A stretch of DNA of 60,000 bases, taken from positions 27,216,501 through 27,276,500 of the forward strand of contig NC_092672.1 in NCBI RefSeq assembly GCF_964355755.1. Reading direction: 5' to 3'. Shown here in pieces: positions 1-12,397 of this stretch. Origin of the DNA: Antedon mediterranea. Its lineage: Eukaryota > Echinodermata > Crinoidea > Comatulida > Antedonidae. The number at the start of each line of letters is the position of its first letter. Position 1 is the first letter of the stretch. Both the position numbers and the translations under genes were made by a program. The notes beneath the pieces were generated by a model. That model saw nothing but the letters and a program-made list of their open reading frames with translations, was not told where the DNA came from and made no database searches.

Positions 1-283
1 AGAATAAGGTATGAAGTTTATTGAGTCAGTGACCTATTTATTGGTCTGCTGACCTACTGAATCTGAAACCTCTGACTGATTCAACTACTTAAGCCTTGAT
101 CACACTTGATTTAGTTTGGTCAAATTTATTGAGTTGCTGGCTAAATTTGTCAGTTTGATCACTTATTAAATTTCCGACCACTGACTTCCCAGTAGAACTT
201 TTCATAGTCTCTGTAAAACTAACCAATTTGGCTAAAGAGTCCAATTCGAATGTGTGACTGTAGGAGTTCATGACCTTTGCCAT

Positions 284-564
284 GTGGTTCTATCATAGTT
301 TTTCTTACAGTTAAATTTTGGTAAAACTAGCCAAACCACAGAGGGCACTGTACTGTATATATTTTTTAAATACATCCAGGCAAAAATGGTGCTATTAAAA
401 AAATCTTGCGCATCAGCATATATACTGTATTAAACAATGTTCAAATAAACTGATTTTTTTTTCTCTATCCAATATACTGTAGTACAATCAGGGGAAATTA
501 CATATTTAGCGAGAGAAGGGAGATCACTAATATCTGGAAATTTTGACAATTATCGGAAGACTTA
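284..564. other. Non-coding AT-rich stretch
   Basis: No gene or repeat recognised. A 64-codon minus-strand ORF just before it (89-283) has no recognisable domain and I do not call it a gene. Confidence 0.6.
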
Positions 565-870
565 ATAATAATAATATCATGGATTTATATAGCGCCTGAT
601 GTTGTGAAACCTCTAAGCACTGCACATTATTACCCCAGTAATTTTAAATCAAACACATATGGAAACATACTCCCATATTGCAGCTAGTAATCAGCACAAA
701 GTTTTGTTTTGACCTTACCAGGTACCCATTTATACACCTGGGTGAAGAGAGGCAACATAAGTAAGGTTACTTGCCTAAGGATACAAGCAATGCGATGAGC
801 GTTAAATTCGATCAGTATTCCAACATCCACACGCCCTTTGTAGATTTTCTTTAGTTTTACTTATATAAAT
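565..870. repeat. Dispersed SINE-like repeat
   Basis: TTTATATAGCGCC, AAGCACTGCACATTATTACC, ACCCATTTATACACCTGGG and CTTGCCTAAGGATACAAGC in this order resemble a dispersed repeat seen widely in marine invertebrate genomes. This rests on general recall, not a database comparison. Confidence 0.45.
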
Positions 871-1860
871 TACTTTGTAGATTGATGTATTTGCACCATA
901 CCAAGAAGCTAAGCAAGAACATTGAAGATGTATTCATATTCTTCGTCCCAGCTCTTCCCAGAATTCCTCCAGAAAATCGCCAAAGTATTCATCGTGACCT
1001 CACCAAAGTAATTCCCCAAATCTACTCAATATTGTGTATATAGTTTAAGTGCAATGATTTAAACATAGTTTTATTAATCACCCGTTATTGTTGTTAATTG
1101 TAATTCTTGTGATTGTTTTAGTGCAGTGTGTAAAGTGCTTTTTATAAAATTCTGAAATTGAAGATTTTAATGACTTTTTTTATTCTTTTCTATGTTTCTT
1201 GGTTGATTGATCTGTCAGTTGCTTACAGCTGGTACTTAGGCATATTTTATCTGGTAAACAAAACTCATTCCATGATTACAAATTGGGCATTTAATTAAAC
1301 TGTTTGATCTGCTAGTTGAGTCAGTTGATTACAAATTATATGAACTAGAGCATTTATCTTGTAAACAAAACACATTCCATTGTTACAATTTGGACATTTT
1401 ATTTTTGGACATTTGATTGGAAATTTGATTTAATATTTATATATCTTTGTTTCTTATTTTTAATTTCCACAACAATTTACAGTACAATTCATTGTAAGAA
1501 TTTATCTCTAAGTAAATCATACATTATTTTATTGAAAAAATGGGTTAATAGAATTGAAGAACACAAATAATTTTATACTTAATAAGACCAATAAAGTCAC
1601 TTGTTAGTTTGACCAAAAAGGGTCAAATTAGTGGAATTCGCTCTAGAAAATCTAGTGTTACAAGTCAACACATAGCGACCCTTATTGTTGATTTTATGAC
1701 TTTTGAGTGCGTTTGACTGTAGTGGTGGGCTTGCTATAAAACAAATATACAATCAATAATATTAAACCAGCAAGGTTAGTATAACAAGAATTGTCTATAT
1801 TAATACAAAGTCTCATGATAAATATTATCATTGTTTAAATTAAAATTGCCCCATATAGGA
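871..1860. other. Non-coding, no recognised feature
   Basis: AT-rich, with a weak direct repeat of CTGGTAAACAAAACTCATTCC at 1251 and 1350. Nothing protein-like. Confidence 0.6.
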
Positions 1861-2190
1861 TAATTCATGATAGAGTGGTTCATAATGGAAGAGTTCCATG
1901 ATAAATTGTTTGTAATTGGCTTGTTCCATGATAGAGTTGTTCCATAATGGAAGAGTCCCATGATAAATTGTTTGTAATTGGCTTGTTCCATTATAGAGTT
2001 GTTCCATAATGGAAATTCCCATGATAAATTGTTTGTAATTGGCTTGTTCCATGATAGAGTTGGTCCATAATGGAAGAGTCCCATGATAACTTGTTTTTAA
2101 TTGGCTTGTTCCATGATAGAGTTGTTCCATAATGGAAGAGTCCCATGATAACTTGTTTTTAATTGGCTTGTTCCGTGATAGAGTTGTTCT
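1861..2190. repeat. Minisatellite, period about 61 bp, 5-6 copies
   Basis: Units contain TTGGCTTGTTCCATGATAGA and TTCCATAATGGAAGAGTCCC. Copies differ by a few substitutions. It produces spurious minus-strand ORFs. Confidence 0.85.
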
Positions 2191-2503
2191 TGATGGAGTA
2201 CTGTATCCGTGTTTGACTGGTCCTAAGGTACTGTAGAGCTGTATAGCGTTATGTGCTCCCATAATAGAGTTGTTCATGATTGACTTCAAAGTGTTGTTCA
2301 TATTAGAGTGGTCCATGAATAGAGTGATCTTATTATATAGTTGTTCTGTAGAGTTTTAATAATAGAATGTCCATGTATTGGGATGGTCTCAAAATATATT
2401 GAGTTTTCATTAGAGTGTGTTCCCACCAATGTTACAGCAAGAGCAACAAAATTACAAATAAATAATTTGGTTGCTGTTGCTGTAACATAGTCACAGTAGC
2501 TTA

Positions 2504-2937
2504 AAGCCTGTTTTCCACTAGGCAATATTTGTTCATGCAAATCAAAAGAATCAAATAATGAAGTTATATGCTTGCATATTCATGTTTGTATCTTTCAAAC
2601 CCCTATGTCTGCGAAAAATTATAGTTCCTTGAGTTTTTCGCTTTAATAAATTTAGTAGAGCCTAGTTCAAATTGTTTCTACTTTTGCAAAGCAAAACATC
2701 GCAAACAATGAAATTTCATTTTTCATTTCATTATTTATTCGGTCTATTTCAGTATATACATAACAAAAAAAACTGAAATTGGGGAGACCAGGGTCAACCT
2801 AACTGAACTTAATCAGTGTAGCTGAGCTGGTTTATGAGCACTTATGCAAACGCAAGCTCAACAGACAAGAAATTCACAGACTATTCACTCTTTTTTTTCT
2901 CCTCTGCGAACAAATTTGCTTAGTGGAAAGCAGGCTT
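2504..2937. mobile_element. MITE with TA duplication
   Basis: Inverted ends AAGCCTGTTTTCCACTAGGC (left) and AAGCCTGCTTTCCACTAAGC (right complement) continue about 12 bases further with few mismatches. TA lies on both sides (2502-2503, 2938-2939), which fits a Tc1/mariner-type MITE. The 434 bp interior has no coding frame. Confidence 0.7.
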
Positions 2938-4124
2938 TATAATTATATTAAATAATACATATATAAGTTAGTTGATTAAATTTAGTTTATATTGTTTTCT
3001 ATATAAAAGTACTATTATTGCTATTAAATCATGTTAAAAATGTAAAATAAAAGTGACAATTATGAAATGATAGGTCCATAAATTATGTACTGAAAATTTA
3101 AATACAGAAAATAGTGTTTTAAGTGTTAAATAAACAAGTAACGCTTGGTTGATTTGAACCTTTTAAAAATCTTAATAAGTATAATGGTGCTTTTGATATG
3201 TGTATGATATTAATATCTGTACAGTACATTTGAATACATTTTATAATTGAAATTTTGAATGTATAAGCTGAGGTATTACATTTTAAACAGCATTCCTTCA
3301 AGAGTTATTGTATGACAATTGAATTAATTACTGTATTCACCATTAATATCCTTCAAAAGTAGTGTAAACAATTACTGTGTTTAAAATCAATGCTACAAAA
3401 CTAATGTCAGTTTTATATCTTAAAAATTATTATTATATTATTTCTTAATTTATTTTATAAATGACATTCCTTCAAAATTAGTGTAGGGCCTGTAATAAAC
3501 ATTACTGTTTTTAAAAATGAAGCTTACAAAACTAATGTTGAACATCAAAATTATTTAACTAATGTTAAACATCAAAATTATTTATCTTAAATTTAATCGT
3601 ATACAAAAATAAATTAGTATCTTTAAAATAGATAAAGTTATTGTAATGTTATTATTCGATGATACTGCCACCAAGTTTCTACTACAGTAGTTTACATTAC
3701 AAGCGCCACCAGCGGGCGTTTTAATTTTTTTTATTTTTAGCTCAAAGGTATGACACGTCATGTTTGCAAAAATTCTGTTTTCTTTTTTCGAATCACCGTC
3801 TAGAAATTGTTAATATTATTGTTAACATAACCATAAACTGCAGTTGTTAATTTATTGCAATTAAAAATAATCAGCAATTAGTAGATAATAGCAGATCACG
3901 ATTTTATATGATGTTTTACTTTATATTTTCATATGAGTTTTAATATTGAAACAGTTGTAAAGTGGCAATACAAGACCTTGTACTGTAATAATTATTATTC
4001 TTAGATAATTAATGATAACTTATATTAGCCTATATTATATTTTTTTTAATAATGTCATTAAAGGCCTGTTTACTACAAGGAAAAATTCACGTGAATCGAT
4101 GAGTTGGTTTATGCACATGCTTAT
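2938..4124. other. Non-coding, repeated short AT motifs
   Basis: Several ACTAATGTNAAACATC and CATTCCTTCAAAATTAGTG-type near-repeats at 3290-3570 suggest an old tandem array. No genes seen. Confidence 0.5.
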
Positions 4125-4410
4125 TTACATAGGGACGCTGTTTTGTTGTTATATTAATAGCGAATAGTTTGGATATACCACGAAGTAATTGACTGTTAGG
4201 CCTACTGTGGATGTCTATGTTCGGTGGGCGAATTTGGCGTAGTTTCACAATGAAACAGAAAAGTCCTGCATTACATAGGGACGCTGTTTATTTTTATTAA
4301 TAACGAATAATTTGTATATACTAAGTAATTGACTGTGGATGTGCGCGCGTGTCTATGTTCGGTGGCCTAATCTGGCGTAGTTTCACAACGCAGATTCAGT
4401 GAAACAGAAC
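4125..4410. repeat. Direct duplication of about 145 bp
   Basis: ACATAGGGACGCTGTTT begins both halves (4128 and 4275). Both continue through AAGTAATTGACTGT, GTCTATGTTCGGTGG and GGCGTAGTTTCACAA. The copies are moderately diverged. Confidence 0.75.
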
Positions 4411-4485
4411 AGGCTTACTAAATAATAGTTTTATATGTTAAACACTAAAGTAAGTCTAACAATATTCTACAACGGTTGGTGTAAA

Positions 4486-5220
4486 GCTTGGTTCCCACTA
4501 GGAATCAACGTTAGAACGTAAGCGCAATACAAGTAAGGCTGGTTTTCCACTAATCGAATTTATTGGCGCAAATCTAAAGTGTTAACGAATGCGCATGCGT
4601 ATTAATATTTTCATCAACTTGTGACGTGAAGAACCAATCAGAACTCAGGAATGACCGATTCGCAAATGGAAAATAGGCTTTTCACTAATCACAATCGATG
4701 GATTATCGGGACATTTGTTTGTCATTGGTCAACTCTGTGAATTCTAATTAAAATTGTACTTAAAGTAACAGTTTATTATAGTTTTAAACGAAAGAAAACT
4801 AATAAATAATGTTGTCCAAGTACTCGGCTCAACTTGTTTTTTTATCTGTATATCATATTATAGTCTGTATACACTTGTTTACAAAATCAAATAAATAAAA
4901 CATGATTGTAGGCTTATTGTTATTATGTTATGGTATCACTGCCATTCGTGTTATTGTATATATCCATAGCTGATTGAAGGATTGGGTCAGATATGATATT
5001 CTATGTTATGTTGGTGTGTTTGGTTCCCACTAGTATAGAGAAGCAACGCAAGAACGTAACCGCAACGTAATGATTTCACCAATCACACAAGCAACGTGTT
5101 TATTGTCATTGATCAACGTTGGCGTATACGTCATTGCATTGCGTCTCTGGTGAGAACTAAAGCATTATGCACTTTCCGTCAATACGGTTCGTCTTTGCGT
5201 TGCGTCCTGTGGGAACCAAG
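4486..5220. mobile_element. Cluster of related MITEs sharing a GGTTCCCACTAG terminus
   Basis: TTGGTTCCCACTAG occurs at 4490 and 5019. The inverse TGTGGGAACCAAG ends at 5220, making a 200 bp element (5020-5219) with shared GCAACGCAA subterminal sequence. A further GGTTTTCCACTAATCG end lies at 4540. The same terminus, inverted, is at about 21870-21885. These look like solo and nested copies of one family. Confidence 0.5.
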
Positions 5221-5359
5221 ATGAACTAACAGTGGCGTTAATGCGGGTTGTGGGGGGCGTGGGGTGGCTTGGTTGTTTATTACTCCTTAGTAGTTGCATT
5301 GGGGCTGCTCATGCTCTGGGCCGCTTACGTTTAACCAATTAGCGCTGTCTATGTTATGA

Positions 5360-5700
5360 TGTGGAACATACTGGTACAGATAGGTTACTGTACCTTGAGC
5401 AATATATTATTTATCTATCTTTATATGACGTTTTGTTATTTTTGCTATCATTTATTTATTATCACCCAAACGCTGGCCTATGTCGATTAGAGCCAATCAT
5501 TGTTTAATGCAAATCGTTCATTATGTAAACTGTACACAGTGACTCCCGATAACATGACTTGTTGTTGGTGACAGTGACTCGATAACCATGCCAACTTACC
5601 TCCTACTGCCCTCTCGACGACGACGGCTATAACCCCTTACTACCCCTTAATACTTAATCAAGCAACTAATGTCCACGACGAACGCAAGGGAAAGTTTTTA
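5360..5700. repeat. Diverged dispersed repeat, copy 1 of 3
   Basis: GATTAGAGCCAATCATTG, GTACACAGTGACTCCCGAT and CTCGACGACGACGG resemble 8870-9245 and part of 10020-10150 in the same order. Element class unknown. Confidence 0.45.
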
Positions 5701-6192
5701 CCCCACATCTTAAAATGTTTGTAAAAAAAATTAATTAAACGTGTATGGCATTTTGATAGGCCTAAATGCGTTTATCAGTGTCACGTGTGTGGAATGATTG
5801 CAAATAAAAAAATAATAATTTTGTATTGCGCACAACACGCAAGTAATGCAAAAAGTCTGTTTATACATAACCGGTATGTGATAAATTGCCTTCATTTCTA
5901 TGAACTATAAATGTCAACACGTGCACATCGTGAGCTCTCCAATAGGCAATTTAATGCAAATTTGTATAAAAAACATATAGCTCATCAGAATGAACAGTGA
6001 CCTCCAATTTTTTGAAGTTATTATGGAAGTCAATGAGTTCTATATATGAATCCATGCAATGTTTAACGTACAGAATGACGTCATCATTTGGCCACATGAA
6101 TTAAACAAAATATCATTTTTCCATTCCGTCAAAGGTCATCATCAGAGCGCTTGTCCCTTGTTTTGTGCCCGATTTTCTCTCAATTTGTAATA

Positions 6193-7444
6193 CTAGATGG
6201 TACGCTCGCTTCGCTCGCGTACCATCTAGGTCGTGTACACAGATGGTTCTCGAATACACAGTAATTTCAACGTCAAAAAACTGGCGATTTCAAATGTACA
6301 TACCGCAGGACAATAAATACATTGTCGTTTTCAGAAACGAATAAATAGACAAGATGATTAATGTAAAGGCCTACTTCCGAAGTAGAAACTTGTCTTAAAA
6401 ATGAGTCCAATTTTTTTATTTGAACTCATTTAAACAAACCCAATTTGTGTTTTGTATATAACATAAGAGTTGAGGGATGGGGAAGGGGGATGGGAAGAAC
6501 AATTTTTAAATATATTCTGTATCCACTCCGTAACGAAATATTGTTTTAAATGTTTTATATGCCTATCTATAATATACCACTAAACACAGTAAAATATTTA
6601 CCATTTAATACCTTTTTAAAACTGTCCCTGTTATAGTCGATTGAAATAGTAAAGTACGATTAATTATTAATTAATACAAACGTTGAGAAGCGCAGCAACT
6701 GTCAGTAATACAGTTTTTATTTGTATATTATGTGTTTATATATCCAGCAGTAGAGCCTACCCACAGTCACATTAATAAATGTTCTTTGTATATGTGTTTA
6801 TATAAACAGTAACCACATTCACAGTAAGACAATTTTGATTCAAATGGCGACCAAAAATGGTTAATACGTACAGTATTTACAATATTATCAAAGTATTGCA
6901 CACTTTATCTTAGTTTAGTTTATTCTTCAAGGGCCCATACATTTACCTACTTGTGTTAAACCAAGGGCTCATAAATTTACCTATAAAAAAATGGGAGTTT
7001 GAGAGGTTGGAATGTTTCATTCACCGCAAATCAATACATGTGTATAAACGAATATTAAATCTATCAAAATAGAATTTTTTAAAGAAAATCGGTCTTCAAC
7101 ATTATGATACTGTACTCGAGCTGTTCAACCGGTTTTCAGCTATTAAAAACAATTATCGTTGGAGGAGATAGGAAAATGCGAAGCATCGTCGTATTATTGT
7201 GTGCAGGTATTTTTCAAGAGGACATCCATTAGACGGTGTATATCACGATCGGAAAACACCCCTATTTGTGGCAAATCGTTGAATTCGTTTTAATTGTCAA
7301 TAACTAATTATCTAACTAAAGTTAATAATCAGGTGGTTAAAATCAGTACCGAGATTCTAACCAACTTTATATACCATCGAGTAAACATTCTAGAAATAAC
7401 GCGCGATTTACCGAATTTTGCCCTTACGTAAATTTATTTATAGA
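6193..7444 (-). mobile_element. Non-autonomous Helitron-like element, copy 1
   Basis: Read on the minus strand it begins TCTATAAATAAATTTACG after an A and ends with a terminal hairpin (AGATGGTACGC / GCGTACCATCT) closing in CTAG before a T. A 5' TCTATA, a 3' hairpin, CTRR and A/T insertion flanks are Helitron hallmarks. It is homologous end to end with the copy at 20392-21592. No Rep/helicase gene is present. The hairpin overlaps the CTAG rather than preceding it, which is atypical. Confidence 0.55.
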
Positions 7445-7559
7445 TGTTCTTGCTCAAAATATTATCTTTTATGGGTTACCACGTCTGCAAATTTAAATAA
7501 CGTGGTCGGGTAATTTCACCTACATAATATTAAATATCTTACAGCTCTTCAAAATTAAA

Positions 7560-8863
7560 GGTGACTTCCATGTTTATCAAGTATCAAGTATCATTTATTA
7601 TCATTTGTTTTAAGAAAAACATAGAAATTCTGTTTGCTCTGTTGGCGGAGCACAATATCCAACGGACACAACACGAACTCAAAAACAAAAACATTACAAA
7701 AAAAAAAAGTGTCTACATCATATTTAAGGCTCTAATAGATCCTGGAAAGAAACTATTTGTAAATCGTGCCTTATTGGCCTTAATAGAACGAAATCGCCGA
7801 CCGCTGCGCATCAACTGGAACATACTAGAGGCCGGATGAAATTGATCATCTTTGATAGCCACTGCCTTTTTCAGAAGACGATCCGAAAATATGTTCTCCA
7901 AAGGCAGTTGTGCAGATCCAATTATACGCGATGCGGTCTTGACTATTCTATTTAGGTCACGCTTTTCATTTTCGGTAGCGCTACCGAACCATACCGTTAA
8001 AGAATACGTTATTACACTCTCTATAACTGACCTATAGAAGGACGACATTATTTCAGAGTTTATACCAAATGATTTAAGTCTACGTAGGAAGTAGATTCTT
8101 CTTTGGGCCTTTCTAATAATGTTACGTGTGTTAATATGCCACTTCAGATCATTTGAAATATAAATACCCAAGAATTTAAATTCTTCTACAAACTCAACTG
8201 ATATACCATTAATAAATATTGGATATTTGACATTAAGTGATTTACGGAAGTCTACAACCATTTCTTTAGTCTTAGATACATTCAAGAACAGATTGTTTTC
8301 GTTACACCAGTCTACAACTCGTTTAACTTGGTTGCGATAAATATACTCATCACTGTCATCATTGATTAGACCTACAATGGTAGTATCATCTGCAAATTTA
8401 GCGATATGACAGTTACTGTAGTAGGTAGCACAGTCATAGGTAAATAAAGTAAAAAGAAAGGGCGACAGTACACAGCCCTGTGGTACACCTGTATTTATAA
8501 TACGCTTATCTGATATAATGGTACCCACTTTAGTACGTTGGGGTCGATCAGTTAAAAAGTTTAACACCCAGTTACATATAGAAATATCGAAACCGATTTC
8601 AACCATCTTAGTGTGTAACTTATACGGTACAATCGTATTAAATGCTGAACTAAAATCTATATATAAAATCCTTGCATATCTTTTATCACGTTCGAGATGC
8701 TCTAAGATCCTATGCAAAGTGATCGATACAGCATCTTCGGTAGACCGGTTTGGTCTATAGGCGAACTGATATTGGTCAAGATCTCGAGGACACTTGGCCT
8801 TTAGGTAATTAAGGACTATATGTTCAAAGCATTTCATCAGAACCGATGTTAATGTTATAGGTT
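7560..8863 (-). mobile_element. 5'-truncated LINE with intact reverse transcriptase end (CR1/L2-like)
   Basis: An open frame from 8837 down to a TAG at 7713 encodes reverse transcriptase motifs: LYIDFSSAFNTI (A), GVPQGCVLSPFLF (B), FADDTTIVG (C) and FKFLGIYISNDLKW (D). A typical LINE C-terminal tail follows. The frame upstream of the Met still reads PITLTSVLMK but hits a stop at once, so the copy is truncated near 8863. The 3' end near 7560 carries short ATACTTG-type tail repeats. The endonuclease and ORF1 are missing. The intact frame suggests recent insertion. Clade assignment is by motif style only. Confidence 0.85.
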
Positions 8864-8865
8864 AA

Positions 8866-9245
8866 TTTATAACTTATTATTATGAATTAGATATTAATTT
8901 GTGCCTATCGAAGTGACATTTATGTTTTGATTTGTTTTGCTATTGTATATTTAGTTGTCACGCTATTTGTCAATTAGAGTCAATCAGTGTGTTTATTGAG
9001 TGAATAATCGTATTGTTATCTGTGAAATCTTTGTTGTGAGTACACAGTGAACTCGTGATAACATAAGTTGGTGAAGAGACCCAGTGAACTCTCGATAGCA
9101 TAGTTTGTTGTGGGTGAAATAGCAAGCAACAGCACTGACTTTGATGCACACTGCCCTAAAATTTGTACTACAGGACTGTCGAAGACGACGAAAGTTACTC
9201 ACCTTCGTCAATGACTGATAGCTCAAGCCAATAATATTAGGGAAA
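8866..9245. repeat. Diverged dispersed repeat, copy 2 of 3
   Basis: AATTAGAGTCAATCAGTG, GAGTACACAGTGAACTCGTG and GTCGAAGACGACGAAAG match copy 1. TGATAGCTCAAGCCAATAAT at its end matches 10080-10105. It begins exactly where the 7560-8863 LINE is truncated. Confidence 0.45.
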
Positions 9246-11287
9246 TCTGAAATATTGAGAAAACAAATTCAAACCAAGCGTTCATGGCAGTTTTTTATGC
9301 ATTATCATTGTCATATGTGCGCGCCGATTGATTGGAATAAGCTAATCCTTTTAAAGGCATATTCTCGATCACTGTTTGAGAAACCTCCCACTCCCTCCGC
9401 CCCTCCCCTATCCCTACATGGATTTTATCGGTGGTTGCGCCCAATGTGTCATATTTGTTTACTCGTACCATTCTCTCCGTTTTGACATAATAATTAATAC
9501 ACAACGTATACAATAATATACAAATAATAGTAAAACTCTGACGTAATAGTTCAATAGTATGACTATTGGATATCAACCCACAATCCTGCAATCAAATGAC
9601 AAGAGTCTATGCCGGTGTGCTGTAATAATATAACGAAACGTATGACAATTACGTGTATATATATTGTGTAATAATACAGATGCTAATTTTAATAAGACAA
9701 AAACAACAGCCATTTGGGTCCTAGGCATATATTTTACAAATCTACAGATAAGCAAATTTATAGAAAATCACTGGACTTTGCCACATAGGTTAACCTGACC
9801 TCTGCTTTTAAAATGTTTGATTGCTTTCTATCTTTTCAACACAATCAACAAGTCTGACAATTTCACCAGGTATGTATAATTTATATTGCGTTAAGTTTAC
9901 GTAGTCAATAATCTTATTCTGTTACATAGGCGCGGGTCGAATGTAAATATGATAACGAACTATACTAATTATTCCCCGCTAAAATGTTCATATCTGTGCT
10001 AAAAGCAGAACAATTTTGTACCACCAAAGTTCATCAGGACGACGATGGCGAAACGATGGCTAGTAACTCTCCTTTCCTTCAATGACGGATAGCTCAAGCC
10101 ACTAATGTCTCGAGGGTACAGGGAAGGGGTTGGGGTCCTGATCTCTAAAATAATTGAACTGTGATGGCATTTTTGTTTTTTTCTATCTGTCTATTTCTAT
10201 GTGCGCGTAATGGAATGGCAGATTTGATCTTTTTTTCATTTTACATGTTTTCTTGTTCCTTTTTTGCTTATTTTTGAAATTAATACCCAATTTTTGTAAT
10301 TACGCCCAAGTTAGCTCAGCCATGCGTCAACTCGGTCACAAACTAATCGATCAACTCGGCTCTAACATGGTATGAAACTCAAATGGCCTATAAATGTCAA
10401 TGTAAAAAATATTGTGTATTGCGATGACTAAAATTGAACTTTGGAAATCCTGGAAAAAAATGTTTATAAATGTAATGGAAAAGTTGTGCAAAAATTAGAA
10501 GTAGACTTATATGTATACTAAAAACATAAACTGTGTAATCTTTTACTTTATCACAGTGGTTAATTTTCCCGATTTATTTTTGTATATTCATGACTGCATA
10601 GATTATCAAAGCAACTTGTAGATTGTCTTGGATATGTCTGCTTCACAAAATAGATTCTGAATTTGATGACGTAATGAGAATATAAGAGCATTCAAAATCG
10701 AATTATTTTGTACCAAAATAATGCAATTTCTTTAAATAATAATTTCGACAATTGCTCTAAATTTAATGTATAGCAGCAGGGTATGAAACAAAAACGTATG
10801 TCGTATTCATAAAATCTGCCATTTTCTTAGCAAATATAATCTCTATAAATTTCTTATAATAACGTATGAACGAAAGTTCAAAAGTGCTGGTATACTGAAT
10901 GGTCTATCCAGGGTACAAAATCCCAAAAATCCTAAATTAAGTACAGTTACTGTAATTCGTTTGTAATTGCTATAAATTCGGAATAGGCTAGGCCTAGGCC
11001 ACATATTATTTTGTTAGATTGGTAAACGAATGATTTGTTTTCTTTTTCAAAAACAGAAAATTGTTGGAATGTTTGGGGGAGCAGATAGAGAGAAACGCCA
11101 TGGAACTCTAAGAGCCTAACCCCACATCAGTAGACAAACATGTTTAAAAAGTACTTTTAAACGATCGTTCGTCAATCTTCTTCCACTGGTTAACATTAAT
11201 TGGAACAACAAATAACTTTGGTAAACGTATTACTGAACTATTGTTACCAACATAGGCTAAGAAATTATTTCAGTCCACATCTTTATT
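9246..11287. other. Non-coding stretch upstream of gene A
   Basis: It holds a partial third copy of the dispersed repeat at 10020-10150. Short ORFs at 9255-9755 lack domains and overlap each other on both strands, so none is called. Confidence 0.5.
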
Positions 11288-11527
11288 TTATATTTCTTTT
11301 ATTGTATTACTATCATTGTTGTGTAGTAAAGATTCGTAATTCAGTGCAACTAAATTTACCGATTCAACATCTGTAATATTTTTATTGCCTTCACAATTTA
11401 CAATTTCCACTATTAAACATGTTTTACAGTAACAATGAATACGTTCTTGACAAGCTTTTAATGCCCCTACTACAGAAGGGTGCCATCTCCATTTTCTATT
11501 TTCTTCCCCCGATTCATTATTATTCAT
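11288..11527 (-). CDS. Small hypothetical ORF, 79 aa, unknown
   Basis: It starts ATG with an acidic Asn/Glu-rich head, then WRWHPSVVGALKACQERIHC and YCKTCLIVEIVNCEG, a five-Cys cluster. AATAAA overlaps the stop region directly, suggesting a genuine 3' end. No family is recognised. It lies head-to-head with gene A, about 350 bases upstream of its start. Coding status is uncertain. Confidence 0.3.
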   Translation of the reverse strand: MNNNESGEENRKWRWHPSVVGALKACQERIHCYCKTCLIVEIVNCEGNKNITDVESVNLVALNYESLLHNNDSNTIKEI

Positions 11528-11877
11528 TTTGCCCTCTTTGTAACAGTGAATTTTTTTTCATGCAATATTAGTTTTTGGTTAATTCTTCTAACAGATATAA
11601 TTTCTTACTTTTAAGTATCAATGGCAGGACATACAGATACATTAGCAGTTTGATTTTTCAATCAATGATTGGGAAAATAAGATGTTTGGAAATTATTATG
11701 CCGATTCAATATTTTAATATTGAATTGGCATATTAAATTAAAATAGCTACAAATTGTTGATAATTTTGTTTTATTTTTAATTAAATTCAAACTAAATAAT
11801 GAGGATGACAATTACTTATGTAATGTTATTTTAAAAACTCACTCTTCTTATGTTTGCAGGAAACAGAAAGTGCTTAA

Positions 11878-12397
11878 ATGGCAGCGTCTGAAACTAATCC
11901 AGAGTTCACCAAATTGAAGTCTGATGTCAGCAGATACTTTGGCGGTAACAGGTTGCTTTGGTTGAAGTTTATCTTATTCGACCACATACCTATCGGAGAC
12001 CTTACAGAACCAAATGCCATTGGAAATGATCTATTTAATCATCTCGAAGACATTGGTGTTATCGCACCTAATAATGTTAACCTTTTATTAGAGATTTCCA
12101 AATTATGTAAATTAAAGAAAGCTGAAGATTGTGTAGTCCAGTATATTAGAGACAATAATACTGAAAATACCGATAAAGACAAAATATCCTCAGAGAGAAA
12201 ACAAATGTTTAAAGATTTGCGAAATGTTGGACCGGATGCGTTAAAGCGGGTTATCTCTTATTATAATCTGGCAATGTACGATTACACCAACATTTGGGAT
12301 GTAACATTCAGATTGGAAACTGGCCAACGTTTGTCGAAAGAACCAGACAAGAAAGATGTATTTCATGATCTTCTTCGACAAATTGTACATCATAGTG
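11878..12397 (+). CDS. Gene A exon 1: death effector domain
   Basis: The exon runs from the ATG to a GTAAAG donor at 12398. It encodes 173 codons plus one base. The helical DED pattern spans about residues 25-95. The remaining part (RKQMFKDLRNVGPDAL onward) is helical and charged and could be a degenerate second death-fold domain, but I cannot assign it. Reading through the donor reaches a stop within about 50 bases, which supports splicing here. Confidence 0.8.

Noticed and set aside
1800-2316. Two overlapping minus-strand repeat ORFs
   Set aside because: Translation of the 61-bp minisatellite; frames overlap and have no domain.
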